Positions 37,060-45,523 of a DNA stretch of 59,511 nucleotides are shown piece by piece (the first letter of the stretch is position 1; every line of letters starts with the position of its first letter). The notes beneath the pieces were generated by a model. That model was not told the DNA's origin. It worked only from the letters and a program-made list of their open reading frames with translations, and did no database searches. This DNA comes from Thermodesulfovibrionia bacterium (GTDB lineage: Bacteria; Nitrospirota; Thermodesulfovibrionia; UBA6902): the NCBI GenBank assembly GCA_945786855.1, contig CALZGI010000123.1, positions 1-59,511 on the forward strand, written 5' to 3'. The position numbers were made by a program, and so were the translations under genes.

Positions 37060-40000
37060 TCAGTCTTCCCTATTATCTTTGGCTTTCTTATACTTATCGT
37101 CATTCTGTTCGCTTTTCTTGAGTATTTCTTCGAGAGATTCATCATCGTCGTCGTCATCACCTCTCATACTGGAAAGTATGGGCAGGGGATCGGCGATTTG
37201 CCAGGCAGGCATTGAAGCAAGCACTGAAGTAAGGAGCATCCCGCTCCTGATCAGCCAGATAACATAACCTACTGAAAGACCGGTGGATGCGGCTATTGTT
37301 GAACCCACGACCATCTTGTCAAACTGGATTTCCTGTGACGTTTCTTCTTTCAGCATGTCAAGAGAGCTCCTCATGCGATTGTAGGTCTTTATGAGCAATT
37401 CATCATTGAAAATCTCCTGAACAAACAGCTCCTGGGCTGGATCAATGCTTAACAGATCAAAGGGGAGGGCGCGGTAGGCCGAAGATATGTCGTTTATGAC
37501 AGAACGCAGATTTGCACGGGCTTGCTCAGCAATACTGCCGATAATCCCTTCTGCTTTGACGGAGACAGAAGTCTTCTTTTCTGCCGGATCACGTAAAGGA
37601 TCATTTCCCCTCCCTTCGTCACCACTTCCGATAGTCTTCAAGGGATCGTCCGGAATGATGTCCTCTGCTGGTTCTTCCGGTGCTTCAGGTTCCGGTTCAG
37701 GAAGTTCTTCAACTGGGCCAGGGTCTGAGGGAGGATCAATGACGGGAATAAAGGTCATATTTTTTATTCCTGTTATCTTGTGAACCTTTCCATCTTTTAC
37801 AATGGCAGTAATGGTAAAGTCATTGTCAAAGCTATCATCAGGGGTAAAAACCACTCCTGCAAGCAGGGCATTTACATCAGCGATCGCTCCTCTTGCTTTC
37901 CACACACCTGTTGCGGGATTATATGTTGATTTCACTACACCAGATTTACCTGTGCTCAGTGTACCGGCAGCCGGATCGGAGAGTTTCAACTTAACAGTCA
38001 CAGTGGCACTGTCAACATCAAAGACCACGATATCGGTGAGATTGAGCGGTGTGCCTGTTGAAAATGTCTCAGGGGCATTCAGGTTGGTCCCTGTCGGGGC
38101 TTCGTTTACATTGATGACAGTGATGGTAAAGGTACTGCTTATGCTCAGGCCCCCGAAATCAGTGCTTGTGAGGACCACGTCCACTGTCGGTTCTGTCTCG
38201 CGGTCAAGGCTCTGACCTGCCTTGAGTCTGAGCTTATTCCCAACTATTTCAAATCTGCCATCATCAATGCTGTACGTGTGGGTATCTCCTGAATCAGGCT
38301 CGCTGGTTGTGAGATTTCCGATTACTGCCCCGGCATCGTTTTCATCCACCGATGAATTATTCAGATCAATTGCAGTCGGTGCATCGTTTGCATTGTTGAC
38401 AGTTATGATTATCGTTTTATCGAAGGTCAGGCCACCGCTGTCTGTAGTGCGGACGATGACTTCATAGCTTGCCTTGGTTTCATAGTTTAGGACTCCTGCA
38501 TCAATGATCAGTTCATCCGAGCCTGCTCCTCCGATGGAGAAGTTAGTCTGATCAGCACCGCCCACGATGCTGTAGGTAAAGGTTTCACCTGTATCAGGGT
38601 CAAAGCTGTTCAATGTGCCGATGCTCGTGCCTCCAGTTGTATCGATGTTTTCATCAATCGTGTTTGCACTGATATCAATGTCGGTTGGATCTTCGTTCAG
38701 ATCATTGACTGTTACTGTAATAGTTTTATCAAAGGTAAGGCCGCCGCTGTCTGTTGTCCGGACGATAACTTCATAACTGCTTTTTACTTCATGATTGAGC
38801 ATTCCAGCGGTCAGAATAAGCTCATCAGATCCTGCACCGCCAATGGAGAACATGCTTTGATTAGTTCCACCAACAACACTGTAGGTAAAGGTCTCATTTA
38901 AATCCGGATCAGTGCTTGTCAGGGTACCGATGCTTGCCCCGCCGAAGGTATTGATATTCTCATCAATGTCACTTGCGCTGATTGAAATGTCTGTCGGGTC
39001 TTCATTTAAATCATTCACAGTAACAGTTATGGTTTTGTCAAAGGTAAGGCCGCCGCTGTCCGTCGTGCGGAAGATGACTTCATAACTGCTCTTGGCCTCG
39101 AAGTTTAAGATTCCTGCGGTAAGGATCAGCTCATCAGATCCTGCTCCGCCGATTGAGAAATTACCCTGGTCAGCGCCGCCTACAACGGAGTAGGTGAAGG
39201 TATCACCTGAATCGGGATCGCTGCTTGTCAGAGTTCCGATACTGCTGCCGCCTGAAGTGTCTACATTCTCATCAATGGTGACTGCGCTGATGGATATATC
39301 TGTCGGTTCTTCGTTCAGATCATTGACTGTTACTGTTATGGTCTTGTCAAAGGTGAGGCCGCCACTATCAGTTGTCCGGACTATGACTTCATAACTTGAT
39401 TTTGATTCGAAGTTTAAAATACCTGCTGTAAGGATCAGCTCATCAGATCCTGCTCCGCCTATGCTGAAATTGCCCTGATCAGCTCCTCCGACAACACTGT
39501 AGGTGAAGGTTTCGCCTGAGTCCTGATCGGTGCTTGTCATAGTTCCGATGCTTGAACCGCCTGAAGTGTCAATATTCTCATCAATGTCACTTGCACTTAT
39601 TGATACATCTGTGGGATCATCGTTGATGTTATTTACTGTGACTGTAATGGTCTTGTCAACGGTGAGGCCGCCACTGTCAGTTGTCCGGACGATTACTTCA
39701 TAACTGCTTTTGGCTTCATAATTTAAGATTCCGGCTGAAAGAATCAATTCATCTGAGCCAGAGCCGCCAATCGTAAAATTGCCCTGTTCAGCTCCGCCCA
39801 CAACACTGTAGGTAAAGGAATCGCCAAAATCAGGATCACTGCTGGACAATGTTCCGATGCTCCTTCCTCCTGATGTGTCTATGTTTTCATCAATGGTGAC
39901 TGCGCTGATGGATATATCTGTCGGATCTTCGTTCAGATCATTCACCGTTACCGTTATGGTCTTGTCGAAGGTGAGGCCGCCACTGTCAGTTGTCCGGACT

Positions 40001-43000
40001 ATGACTTCATAACTTGATTTTGATTCGAAGTTTAAAATACCTGCAGTAAGGATCAACTCATCAGAGCCTGCTCCGCCAATGCTGAAGTTCCCCTGATCTG
40101 TCCCTCCCACTAAGCTGTAGGTGAACGTGTCTCCTAAATCAGGGTCGAATGAAGTCAGCGTTCCTATACTTGTTCCGCCTGAGGTATCTATATTTTCATC
40201 AATGGTGCTTGTGCTTATGGAGATGTCTGTCGGTGGGTCAGGAACATTGTCGACTGTTATAGTTATAGTCTCATCATGGGTAAGGCCGCCGCTATCAGTA
40301 GTTCTGACAATTATTTCATAACTTGCCTGACTTCCCATGTTTAAAATACCATCGTCCATGATGAGCTCATCAGATCCTGCCCCGCCTATGGAGAAGTTGG
40401 TCTGATCAGCTCCACCCACAACACTGTAGGCAAAGGTATCTCCAGTGTCAGGATCGGTTGTGGACAGTGTGCCGAGTGTCGTTCCCCCTGAAGTATCTGT
40501 GCCATCATTTATACTCGTGCTGCTTACGGATACAGATGTCGGATCTTCATTCAGATCATTAACTGATATGGTTATGGTCTTGTCAAAGGTGAGTCCACCG
40601 CTGTCTGCAGTGCGCACAATAACTTCATAACTGCTCTTTGCTTCAAAGTTTAAAATGCCTGCGGTAAGAACCAGCTCATCAGAGCCTGCGCCGCCTATGC
40701 TGAAGCTCCCCTGGTCAGCACCGCCAACAACACTATAAGTGAAGGTATCTCCTGCGTCAGAATCAAAGGTTGAAAGCGTGCCTATACTCGTACCTCCCGA
40801 TGTGTCGATGTTTTCGTCAATGGTGTTTGCACTGATATCGATATCTGTCGGATCCTCATTTAAGTCATTGACGGTAACAGTTATCGTCTTGTCAAAGGTG
40901 AGGCCGCCGCTGTCTGCAGTGCGCACAATAACTTCATAACTGCTCTTTGCTTCAAAGTTTAAAATGCCTGCAGTAAGGATCAGTTCATCAGAGCCTGCTC
41001 CGCCTATGCTGAAGCTCCCCTGGTCAGCTCCACCCACAACACTGTACGTAAAGCTATCGAGTAAATCAGGATCGCTGCTTGTCAGGATGCCAATGCTGGT
41101 TCCGCCTGACGTGTCTACATTCTCATCAATGTCACTCGAGCTGATCGAAACATCCGTCGGATCTTCGTTTAAGTCATTGACAGTAACCGTGATGGTCTTG
41201 TCATACGTAAGGCCTCCGTTGTCTGTCGTGCGGACGATGACTTCATAGCTGCTCTTTGCCTCGAAGTTCAGGATGCCTGCGGTAAGGATCAGTTCATCAG
41301 AGCCTGCGCCGCCAATTGAGAAGTTCCCCTGTTCAGCTCCGCCAACAACACTGTAAGTGAAAATATCGCCAGTGTCAGGGTCGGTTGAGGACAGTGTTCC
41401 GATACTGCTTCCGCCTGATATATCTATGTTTTCATCAATGGTGCTTGCGCTTATTGATACATCAGTCGGGTCTTCATTCAGGTCATTGACAGTAACCGTG
41501 ATGGTCTTGTCAAAGGTCGATCCGCCGCTGTCTGTGGTCCGCACGATAACTTCGTAAATGCTCTTTGCTTCAAAATCAAGGATGCCTGCAGTCAGGATCA
41601 GCTCATCAGAACCAGCTCCACCTATGGAGAAATTTCCCTGATCAGCTCCGCCCACTACACTGTAGGTGAAGGTATCTACGCTGTCAGGGTCAGTGCTGGT
41701 AAGTGTTCCGATACTGCTTCCGACTGATGTGTCTACATTCTCATCTATTGTGCTTGCACTGATCGAAACATCAGTCGGTGATTTATTAATAAGAAGCATC
41801 GTCAATGCGTCCAGGTCCTCCTTGTCGCTGTCAATGCCAACTGCAGATCCTTCAAATACCATTTCAGCAACTCCAACGGACCGGTGATTCGATCCCTGTC
41901 GCGTTTCACTCATGCGCAGGCGGAAGACATCGTTTTCGGTTACTGGAAGAGTGGTACTAACGCTTGCACTGTTATTTAGTGTGAGCAGGAGATCTCCTTC
42001 CTGAAAATTGACACCTCCAACAACAGTGTTGGATTCAATCAAGTGGATTCCAAAAATGCCTTGACTAAAATTGAGGTTACCGCCATTAGCAGCTTCAATC
42101 CCGTCACTACCTTCAATGAGGATTTGTGCAGGTGCTCCGCTGGTGTTCCCGCCATTGGCTGGATCACCGACGGTGGTTGCCAAAAAGGTCATTACGCGAT
42201 CATTATCACCAGCGCCTTTAAGAGTCAGTAAAAATGTTCCCTGGGTGAGTGCAGGACCGTCTCCAATCGTAACTGAAGCCGATTCAACAATTGCCACGCT
42301 TTTAATTTTTTCGCCTAACAGCGGATCGTCCAGCAGGTAGTAGAACTCGCCATCACTGTAATCACCTATTCCCTGGGGGCGAAAAACAAATACATCATGT
42401 TCCTGCACCGTTATCGATGTGGTCAGACCATCAAATGTAAAGCCGCCGCCGCCATCTACAGTAATCAGCAGATCACCTTCCTGAAAGGTGAACTCCGTAG
42501 CCGGTCCTCCGCTGCCAATGGTAAAACTGCTTTTCATGTAATGCAGCCCGTTGATGTCAGGTGAACCACCGTTGGATTGGAAAAGTTCAAGGTCAAATGC
42601 AGATATGAGCGTGCCCGATGTGGCGACCCCCGGGCCGAGTGAAAAACCCGGGTCACCAAAGGTAATTACATCGTGTTCATCCCATGAATCCAGACCCGGA
42701 GCACCACTTGATGTGACGTCATTTAAAGTTGAAAACCATAGGGGGTTTAAAGTCGGATTAAAGTTTGTGACATCAAGGCGGCTTGGCTGGGTTGTGGCGT
42801 CGTAGGCCAACCACATGTCATTATCATTGACAACGACTTTCACACCGAGATAGCGTCCTGCTCCAAGGTTGTAGGTAACGTTGCCAAAATTAAAGGTATC
42901 TTCGATCCAGGTTCCCGAATCGGCAACATCCCAATCTGACCGGGTGATGGTGGCACTGGCGATCTCAGTGACGTCTGACCCATCGAAATTCGAATCTACC

Positions 43001-44475
43001 AAGTAGGCGGTTATTTCCCCTTTTTCACCTGTATTAAAGTCTTTACTCGCGCTCCACAGGGTGAGATTCATGGAGCCGCTCAAACTTATTCCATCTGTGC
43101 CGGTAATCCAGAGCTGGTGTTTTTCAGGATCGCTTTCATTTAATTTGCCTCCCTTTTTAACCAGCAAGCCTGCAAAGGAATCACGTCCGGGATCAAAATT
43201 ATCCAGTGTCGGGTCAGTCGGAGCTGTGGTTTTTAGAAGGGCATTGGGGAGATCGGAGCCATCGCCTACACCATCAAGGTAATAAGTGTCATGATAGTAA
43301 AAGACCTTGGCCCTGATATGATCTACTTCAAAAGTATCTTCGTTCGAGCCCTTCTTTTTCAGCTTCACACTGAAATTCGTATCTGAAAAATCAGTTTCAG
43401 TCCATGCTCTGCCCCATGTATCCACAGCACCGCCGAATGTCTTATAGGCATCAGATCCTTCATCCGGCCAGGCAGCACCGTAGCCGGAGCTGGTCCAGGT
43501 TGCTCCACCGTCCCAGGAGAGCTCAATGTCAACGCCAACACCTCCCTCATCACCTGCATTCCGCCCCTCAATATCCACTTGAATACCGGTTATTGTCGAC
43601 CCTGTAGGTAATCCAAGGTTAAAATTAGACCAGTCTTGCTTATCCGCGTTGCCGCTTGTTCTTGCATCCAGATTATTTGATGTATATGCATTGGCAGCAT
43701 TAGTCCAATCCGTATCAACGCTGCCGGTAGATGATGGGTTTTTAAAGCCGGTGTCATCAAGAAGGCCCTGCCAATTCAGCTGCATGGCCCGGCTGATGGC
43801 AATTTCAGCCTCAATTTTGCCTCTTGTATATTCCATGAGCCAGTCACCGCTCATTGCTGCATTCCCTGTGAGGTCATCACTTGCTGCAACATCAGCCCCG
43901 GTGAGCAGGCTGAGGTATTCTATAAGCACACGGCCCTCTTCTCCGGAGGCCAGATTGCAGCCATAGAAGAGAATATCAGCTTCATCAGTTAATGCCTGTT
44001 TCCATCCTTCAATCGAATCGGCATAGTCATCAATAGTTTCCTTCATGAGCCAATCATTGCCCAGACGGATCGCTCCGTCATCTCCATGGGAAACAATATG
44101 AACCGCATCAAGATTCTTGTAGTTACCAAGAGTTTCACTAATTTGCAGAATTCCGTCTTTGTTGATATCGAGAACCACCACTTCAATAGAACGTCCATCA
44201 TCACTTCTTGCGAGCACATCGTCCACCAGCTGCCTGTAGTCGGAAATACTGGAGTCCATAAACAGGATTTCCTGCCGTTTCTGTTCCGCACTGTCGGTAT
44301 CATGGGAGCCGGACGCTGAAGGGAGGAGGGTGGTCTCTTCAACAGATGAGCCAAGCAGAATAGTGTCAACTGCCCCTCCGCTGTCCAGGGAAATTGGTTC
44401 GAAATCTGCAGAAAAGAGCAGCCTCTGCTCCAGCTGCTCGATGAGAAACTTATTTTTCAGTCTTTTTTTCGTCAT
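37060..44475 (-). CDS. Giant surface protein A: LEPR-like, DUF4347, cadherin repeats, C-terminal hydrophobic module
   Basis: A 2471-residue protein starting at ATG 44475 (MTKKRL), 9 bases after GGAGGGG and at the same place as in giant B. Residues 13-24 (EQLEQRLLFSAD) resemble the LEPR-xLL signature. DUF4347 covers about 60-235, with HIVSHG (His130) and FYGCNLASG (Cys173). Beta-sandwich passenger domains follow to about 895. Then come eleven cadherin-like repeats of about 103 residues and one of about 94, and a unique beta domain. After a Pro/Glu-rich linker the C-terminus has helices, a hydrophobic segment (about 2388-2430), MPAWQIADPLPIL and a run of six Asp. No Sec signal peptide is seen. 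It is the likely substrate of the exporter of 21426-30380 and an adhesin or matrix protein. Confidence 0.9.
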   Translation of the reverse strand: MTKKRLKNKFLIEQLEQRLLFSADFEPISLDSGGAVDTILLGSSVEETTLLPSASGSHDTDSAEQKRQEILFMDSSISDYRQLVDDVLARSDDGRSIEVVVLDINKDGILQISETLGNYKNLDAVHIVSHGDDGAIRLGNDWLMKETIDDYADSIEGWKQALTDEADILFYGCNLASGEEGRVLIEYLSLLTGADVAASDDLTGNAAMSGDWLMEYTRGKIEAEIAISRAMQLNWQGLLDDTGFKNPSSTGSVDTDWTNAANAYTSNNLDARTSGNADKQDWSNFNLGLPTGSTITGIQVDIEGRNAGDEGGVGVDIELSWDGGATWTSSGYGAAWPDEGSDAYKTFGGAVDTWGRAWTETDFSDTNFSVKLKKKGSNEDTFEVDHIRAKVFYYHDTYYLDGVGDGSDLPNALLKTTAPTDPTLDNFDPGRDSFAGLLVKKGGKLNESDPEKHQLWITGTDGISLSGSMNLTLWSASKDFNTGEKGEITAYLVDSNFDGSDVTEIASATITRSDWDVADSGTWIEDTFNFGNVTYNLGAGRYLGVKVVVNDNDMWLAYDATTQPSRLDVTNFNPTLNPLWFSTLNDVTSSGAPGLDSWDEHDVITFGDPGFSLGPGVATSGTLISAFDLELFQSNGGSPDINGLHYMKSSFTIGSGGPATEFTFQEGDLLITVDGGGGFTFDGLTTSITVQEHDVFVFRPQGIGDYSDGEFYYLLDDPLLGEKIKSVAIVESASVTIGDGPALTQGTFLLTLKGAGDNDRVMTFLATTVGDPANGGNTSGAPAQILIEGSDGIEAANGGNLNFSQGIFGIHLIESNTVVGGVNFQEGDLLLTLNNSASVSTTLPVTENDVFRLRMSETRQGSNHRSVGVAEMVFEGSAVGIDSDKEDLDALTMLLINKSPTDVSISASTIDENVDTSVGSSIGTLTSTDPDSVDTFTYSVVGGADQGNFSIGGAGSDELILTAGILDFEAKSIYEVIVRTTDSGGSTFDKTITVTVNDLNEDPTDVSISASTIDENIDISGGSSIGTLSSTDPDTGDIFTYSVVGGAEQGNFSIGGAGSDELILTAGILNFEAKSSYEVIVRTTDNGGLTYDKTITVTVNDLNEDPTDVSISSSDIDENVDTSGGTSIGILTSSDPDLLDSFTYSVVGGADQGSFSIGGAGSDELILTAGILNFEAKSSYEVIVRTADSGGLTFDKTITVTVNDLNEDPTDIDISANTIDENIDTSGGTSIGTLSTFDSDAGDTFTYSVVGGADQGSFSIGGAGSDELVLTAGILNFEAKSSYEVIVRTADSGGLTFDKTITISVNDLNEDPTSVSVSSTSINDGTDTSGGTTLGTLSTTDPDTGDTFAYSVVGGADQTNFSIGGAGSDELIMDDGILNMGSQASYEIIVRTTDSGGLTHDETITITVDNVPDPPTDISISTSTIDENIDTSGGTSIGTLTSFDPDLGDTFTYSLVGGTDQGNFSIGGAGSDELILTAGILNFESKSSYEVIVRTTDSGGLTFDKTITVTVNDLNEDPTDISISAVTIDENIDTSGGRSIGTLSSSDPDFGDSFTYSVVGGAEQGNFTIGGSGSDELILSAGILNYEAKSSYEVIVRTTDSGGLTVDKTITVTVNNINDDPTDVSISASDIDENIDTSGGSSIGTMTSTDQDSGETFTYSVVGGADQGNFSIGGAGSDELILTAGILNFESKSSYEVIVRTTDSGGLTFDKTITVTVNDLNEEPTDISISAVTIDENVDTSGGSSIGTLTSSDPDSGDTFTYSVVGGADQGNFSIGGAGSDELILTAGILNFEAKSSYEVIFRTTDSGGLTFDKTITVTVNDLNEDPTDISISASDIDENINTFGGASIGTLTSTDPDLNETFTYSVVGGTNQSMFSIGGAGSDELILTAGMLNHEVKSSYEVIVRTTDSGGLTFDKTITVTVNDLNEDPTDIDISANTIDENIDTTGGTSIGTLNSFDPDTGETFTYSIVGGADQTNFSIGGAGSDELIIDAGVLNYETKASYEVIVRTTDSGGLTFDKTIIITVNNANDAPTAIDLNNSSVDENDAGAVIGNLTTSEPDSGDTHTYSIDDGRFEIVGNKLRLKAGQSLDRETEPTVDVVLTSTDFGGLSISSTFTITVINVNEAPTGTNLNAPETFSTGTPLNLTDIVVFDVDSATVTVKLKLSDPAAGTLSTGKSGVVKSTYNPATGVWKARGAIADVNALLAGVVFTPDDSFDNDFTITAIVKDGKVHKITGIKNMTFIPVIDPPSDPGPVEELPEPEPEAPEEPAEDIIPDDPLKTIGSGDEGRGNDPLRDPAEKKTSVSVKAEGIIGSIAEQARANLRSVINDISSAYRALPFDLLSIDPAQELFVQEIFNDELLIKTYNRMRSSLDMLKEETSQEIQFDKMVVGSTIAASTGLSVGYVIWLIRSGMLLTSVLASMPAWQIADPLPILSSMRGDDDDDDESLEEILKKSEQNDDKYKKAKDNRED
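38095..41787 (-). repeat. Twelve tandem cadherin-like repeats of giant A
   Basis: Eleven units of 309 bases (103 codons) and a final shorter unit. Each long unit starts with PTD[VI]SIS, continues with IDEN[VI]DTSGG, DPDSGDTFTYS and FSIGGAGSDELIL, and ends in TDSGGLTFDKTITVTVNDLN. The acidic DxDxGD and DENxD positions fit Ca2+-binding interdomain sites. DNA similarity between units is high, which makes the tract prone to recombination and misassembly. Confidence 0.9.
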
Positions 44476-44478
44476 ATT

Positions 44479-44578
44479 CGGCAGCCCCTCCATCCCGCTC
44501 TATCGGGACAGGTAGCTTTGTGCCCCCCGGTTGCCCGGGGTTTACCCTTTCGATTGACTTAACAGGGTTACCCCTGTT
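44479..44578 (-). promoter_or_regulatory. GEMM-like (cyclic-dinucleotide) riboswitch candidate before giant A
   Basis: Sense-strand elements in order: a hairpin AACAGGG-GTAA-CCCTGTT (44578-44561); AAAGGGTAAACC (44550-44539); a stem CCCCGG-GCAA-CCGGGG closed by a GNRA loop (44540-44525); GCACAAAGCTACC (44523-44511); a third stem TCCCG-ATAGAG-CGGGA; and GGGGCTGCCG touching the ribosome binding site. The GEMM-I class has GGGCAAACC, a GNRA-capped stem, GACGCAAAGCC and a closing GGGTTGCC in that order. The leader of giant B keeps the unpaired motifs while the third stem covaries. The match to the class is from memory, not from a covariance model. Confidence 0.6.
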
Positions 44579-44619
44579 TCTTAATCGGCTTATTTATAAA
44601 ATTAGTTAACTACATAAAC

Positions 44620-44634
44620 GCAATTACTATGCCA
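44620..44634 (-). promoter_or_regulatory. Sigma-54-type promoter for giant A
   Basis: The sense strand reads TGGCATAGTAATTGC, with GG and GC ten bases apart, the hallmark of -24/-12 RpoN promoters. Transcription would start near 44608, giving a leader of about 133 bases that contains the whole riboswitch candidate. The same element with the same spacing precedes giant B, inside about 60 bases of conserved upstream sequence that could hold an activator site. Confidence 0.6.
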
Positions 44635-45026
44635 AAAATGGATGTCTGTATCGCATTGAAATTAAATGATTATCTATCTGCTGCACAAAGATCAAGATGC
44701 GTCATATATAGAGAAAGTGAGGGAATTAACACACAATTAGTATTGATGTCACCATGACAGGTGAGATTACCCCTTTTTTTTGATGCCGGTGGTCAAAAGG
44801 AAGTGTGAAAAAGATAAAGTGGAATATTGAGAAATTATTTCTGATCCTCTGATATTACCTGATAAATAGGATGATATGTAATATCGTAACTTATTAATAA
44901 TGTGATTAATTATAACTTATTGATTTATTGTATATGGGGCGCTGCCCCAAACCCCGGTTCATTCTTTTTGCACGCACAAAAAGAACGGAACCAAGAAAAA
45001 TGCGCCCCAAGTACCGAGTTCTTAAC

Positions 45027-45114
45027 GGTATTTCAACCCGTAAAAAGGGAAGTGATTAAACTCCCTCCGGTCAGACAGAAATCACTTCTAATCCTTTTTA
45101 CGGGTTGAAATACC
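45027..45114. repeat. Long hairpin inside the MITE-like element
   Basis: GGTATTTCAACCCGTAAAAA plus GG (45027-45048) is perfectly complementary to 45093-45114. With a small bulge the stem extends through GAAGTGATT and AATCACTTC, leaving a loop of about 22 bases. It could be a separate nested element or the centre of the arms. Confidence 0.75.
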
Positions 45115-45137
45115 TAAACTCGCTAAAGGGGATGGTC

Positions 45138-45174
45138 AAATCCCCCCTAACCCCCTTTTCTAAAGGGGGAGTTT
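45138..45174 (+). repeat. REP-like palindrome, copy 3, nested in the MITE-like element
   Basis: AAATCCCCCCTAACCCCC followed by TTTTCTAAAGGGGGAGTTT, nearly the same as the - strand of 6163-6197. Its position between the arms suggests it inserted into the larger element. Confidence 0.75.
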
Positions 45175-45523
45175 AATAAACGATACATTAATGAGTATTT
45201 TATTTTTTTGTCTTTTACTCCCCTTTGATTGTTTTAGGTCAGATGCAGGAGTGAACGCGTTAAGAAATCAAAACTGTTTGAGCGAGGGGAGTTTTTTGAT
45301 TTTAGTGTTCAGTCCTGTAGCTGACCGTTAAGAAACAATCTCCGGGGCGCCCTTCTTTTGGTTTCGTTTTCTTGGGCGAGCAAGAAAATGAACTCCCCCG
45401 GAAGGGCGGGGCTTGGGGCAGCGCCCCATATATCATTAATTATCCTCTAAAAACTTATAATAGCAGCTAACAGCTTCAGCAAATATCAAAAGAGCCATTT
45501 TTTATTTAACTGACCCTATCATC

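Larger units (their letters stand above)
44931..45432. mobile_element. MITE-like element with 26-bp terminal inverted repeats
   Basis: The left end (TATATGGGGCGCTGCCCCAA, then ACCCCG) and the reverse complement of the right end agree at 25 of 26 positions. The arms continue inward for roughly 90 bases with diverged similarity (TTCATTCTTTTTGC against TTCATTTTCTTGC; both reach CTTAACGG). There is no coding frame. The outer TA could be a target duplication. Two further palindromes are nested inside. It lies in the 1-kb gap between giants A and B. Confidence 0.75.

Noticed and set aside
38095-41787. Regular 309-base repeats as a possible CRISPR or satellite array
   Set aside because: The units are in frame, encode cadherin-like domains and lack short direct repeats with unique spacers.
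38095-41787. RTX-type nonapeptide (GGAGSDELI) suggesting an ordinary type I secreted protein
   Set aside because: The motif occurs only once per 103-residue cadherin-like unit, not in tandem arrays, and sits within the repeat fold. No ABC exporter is nearby.
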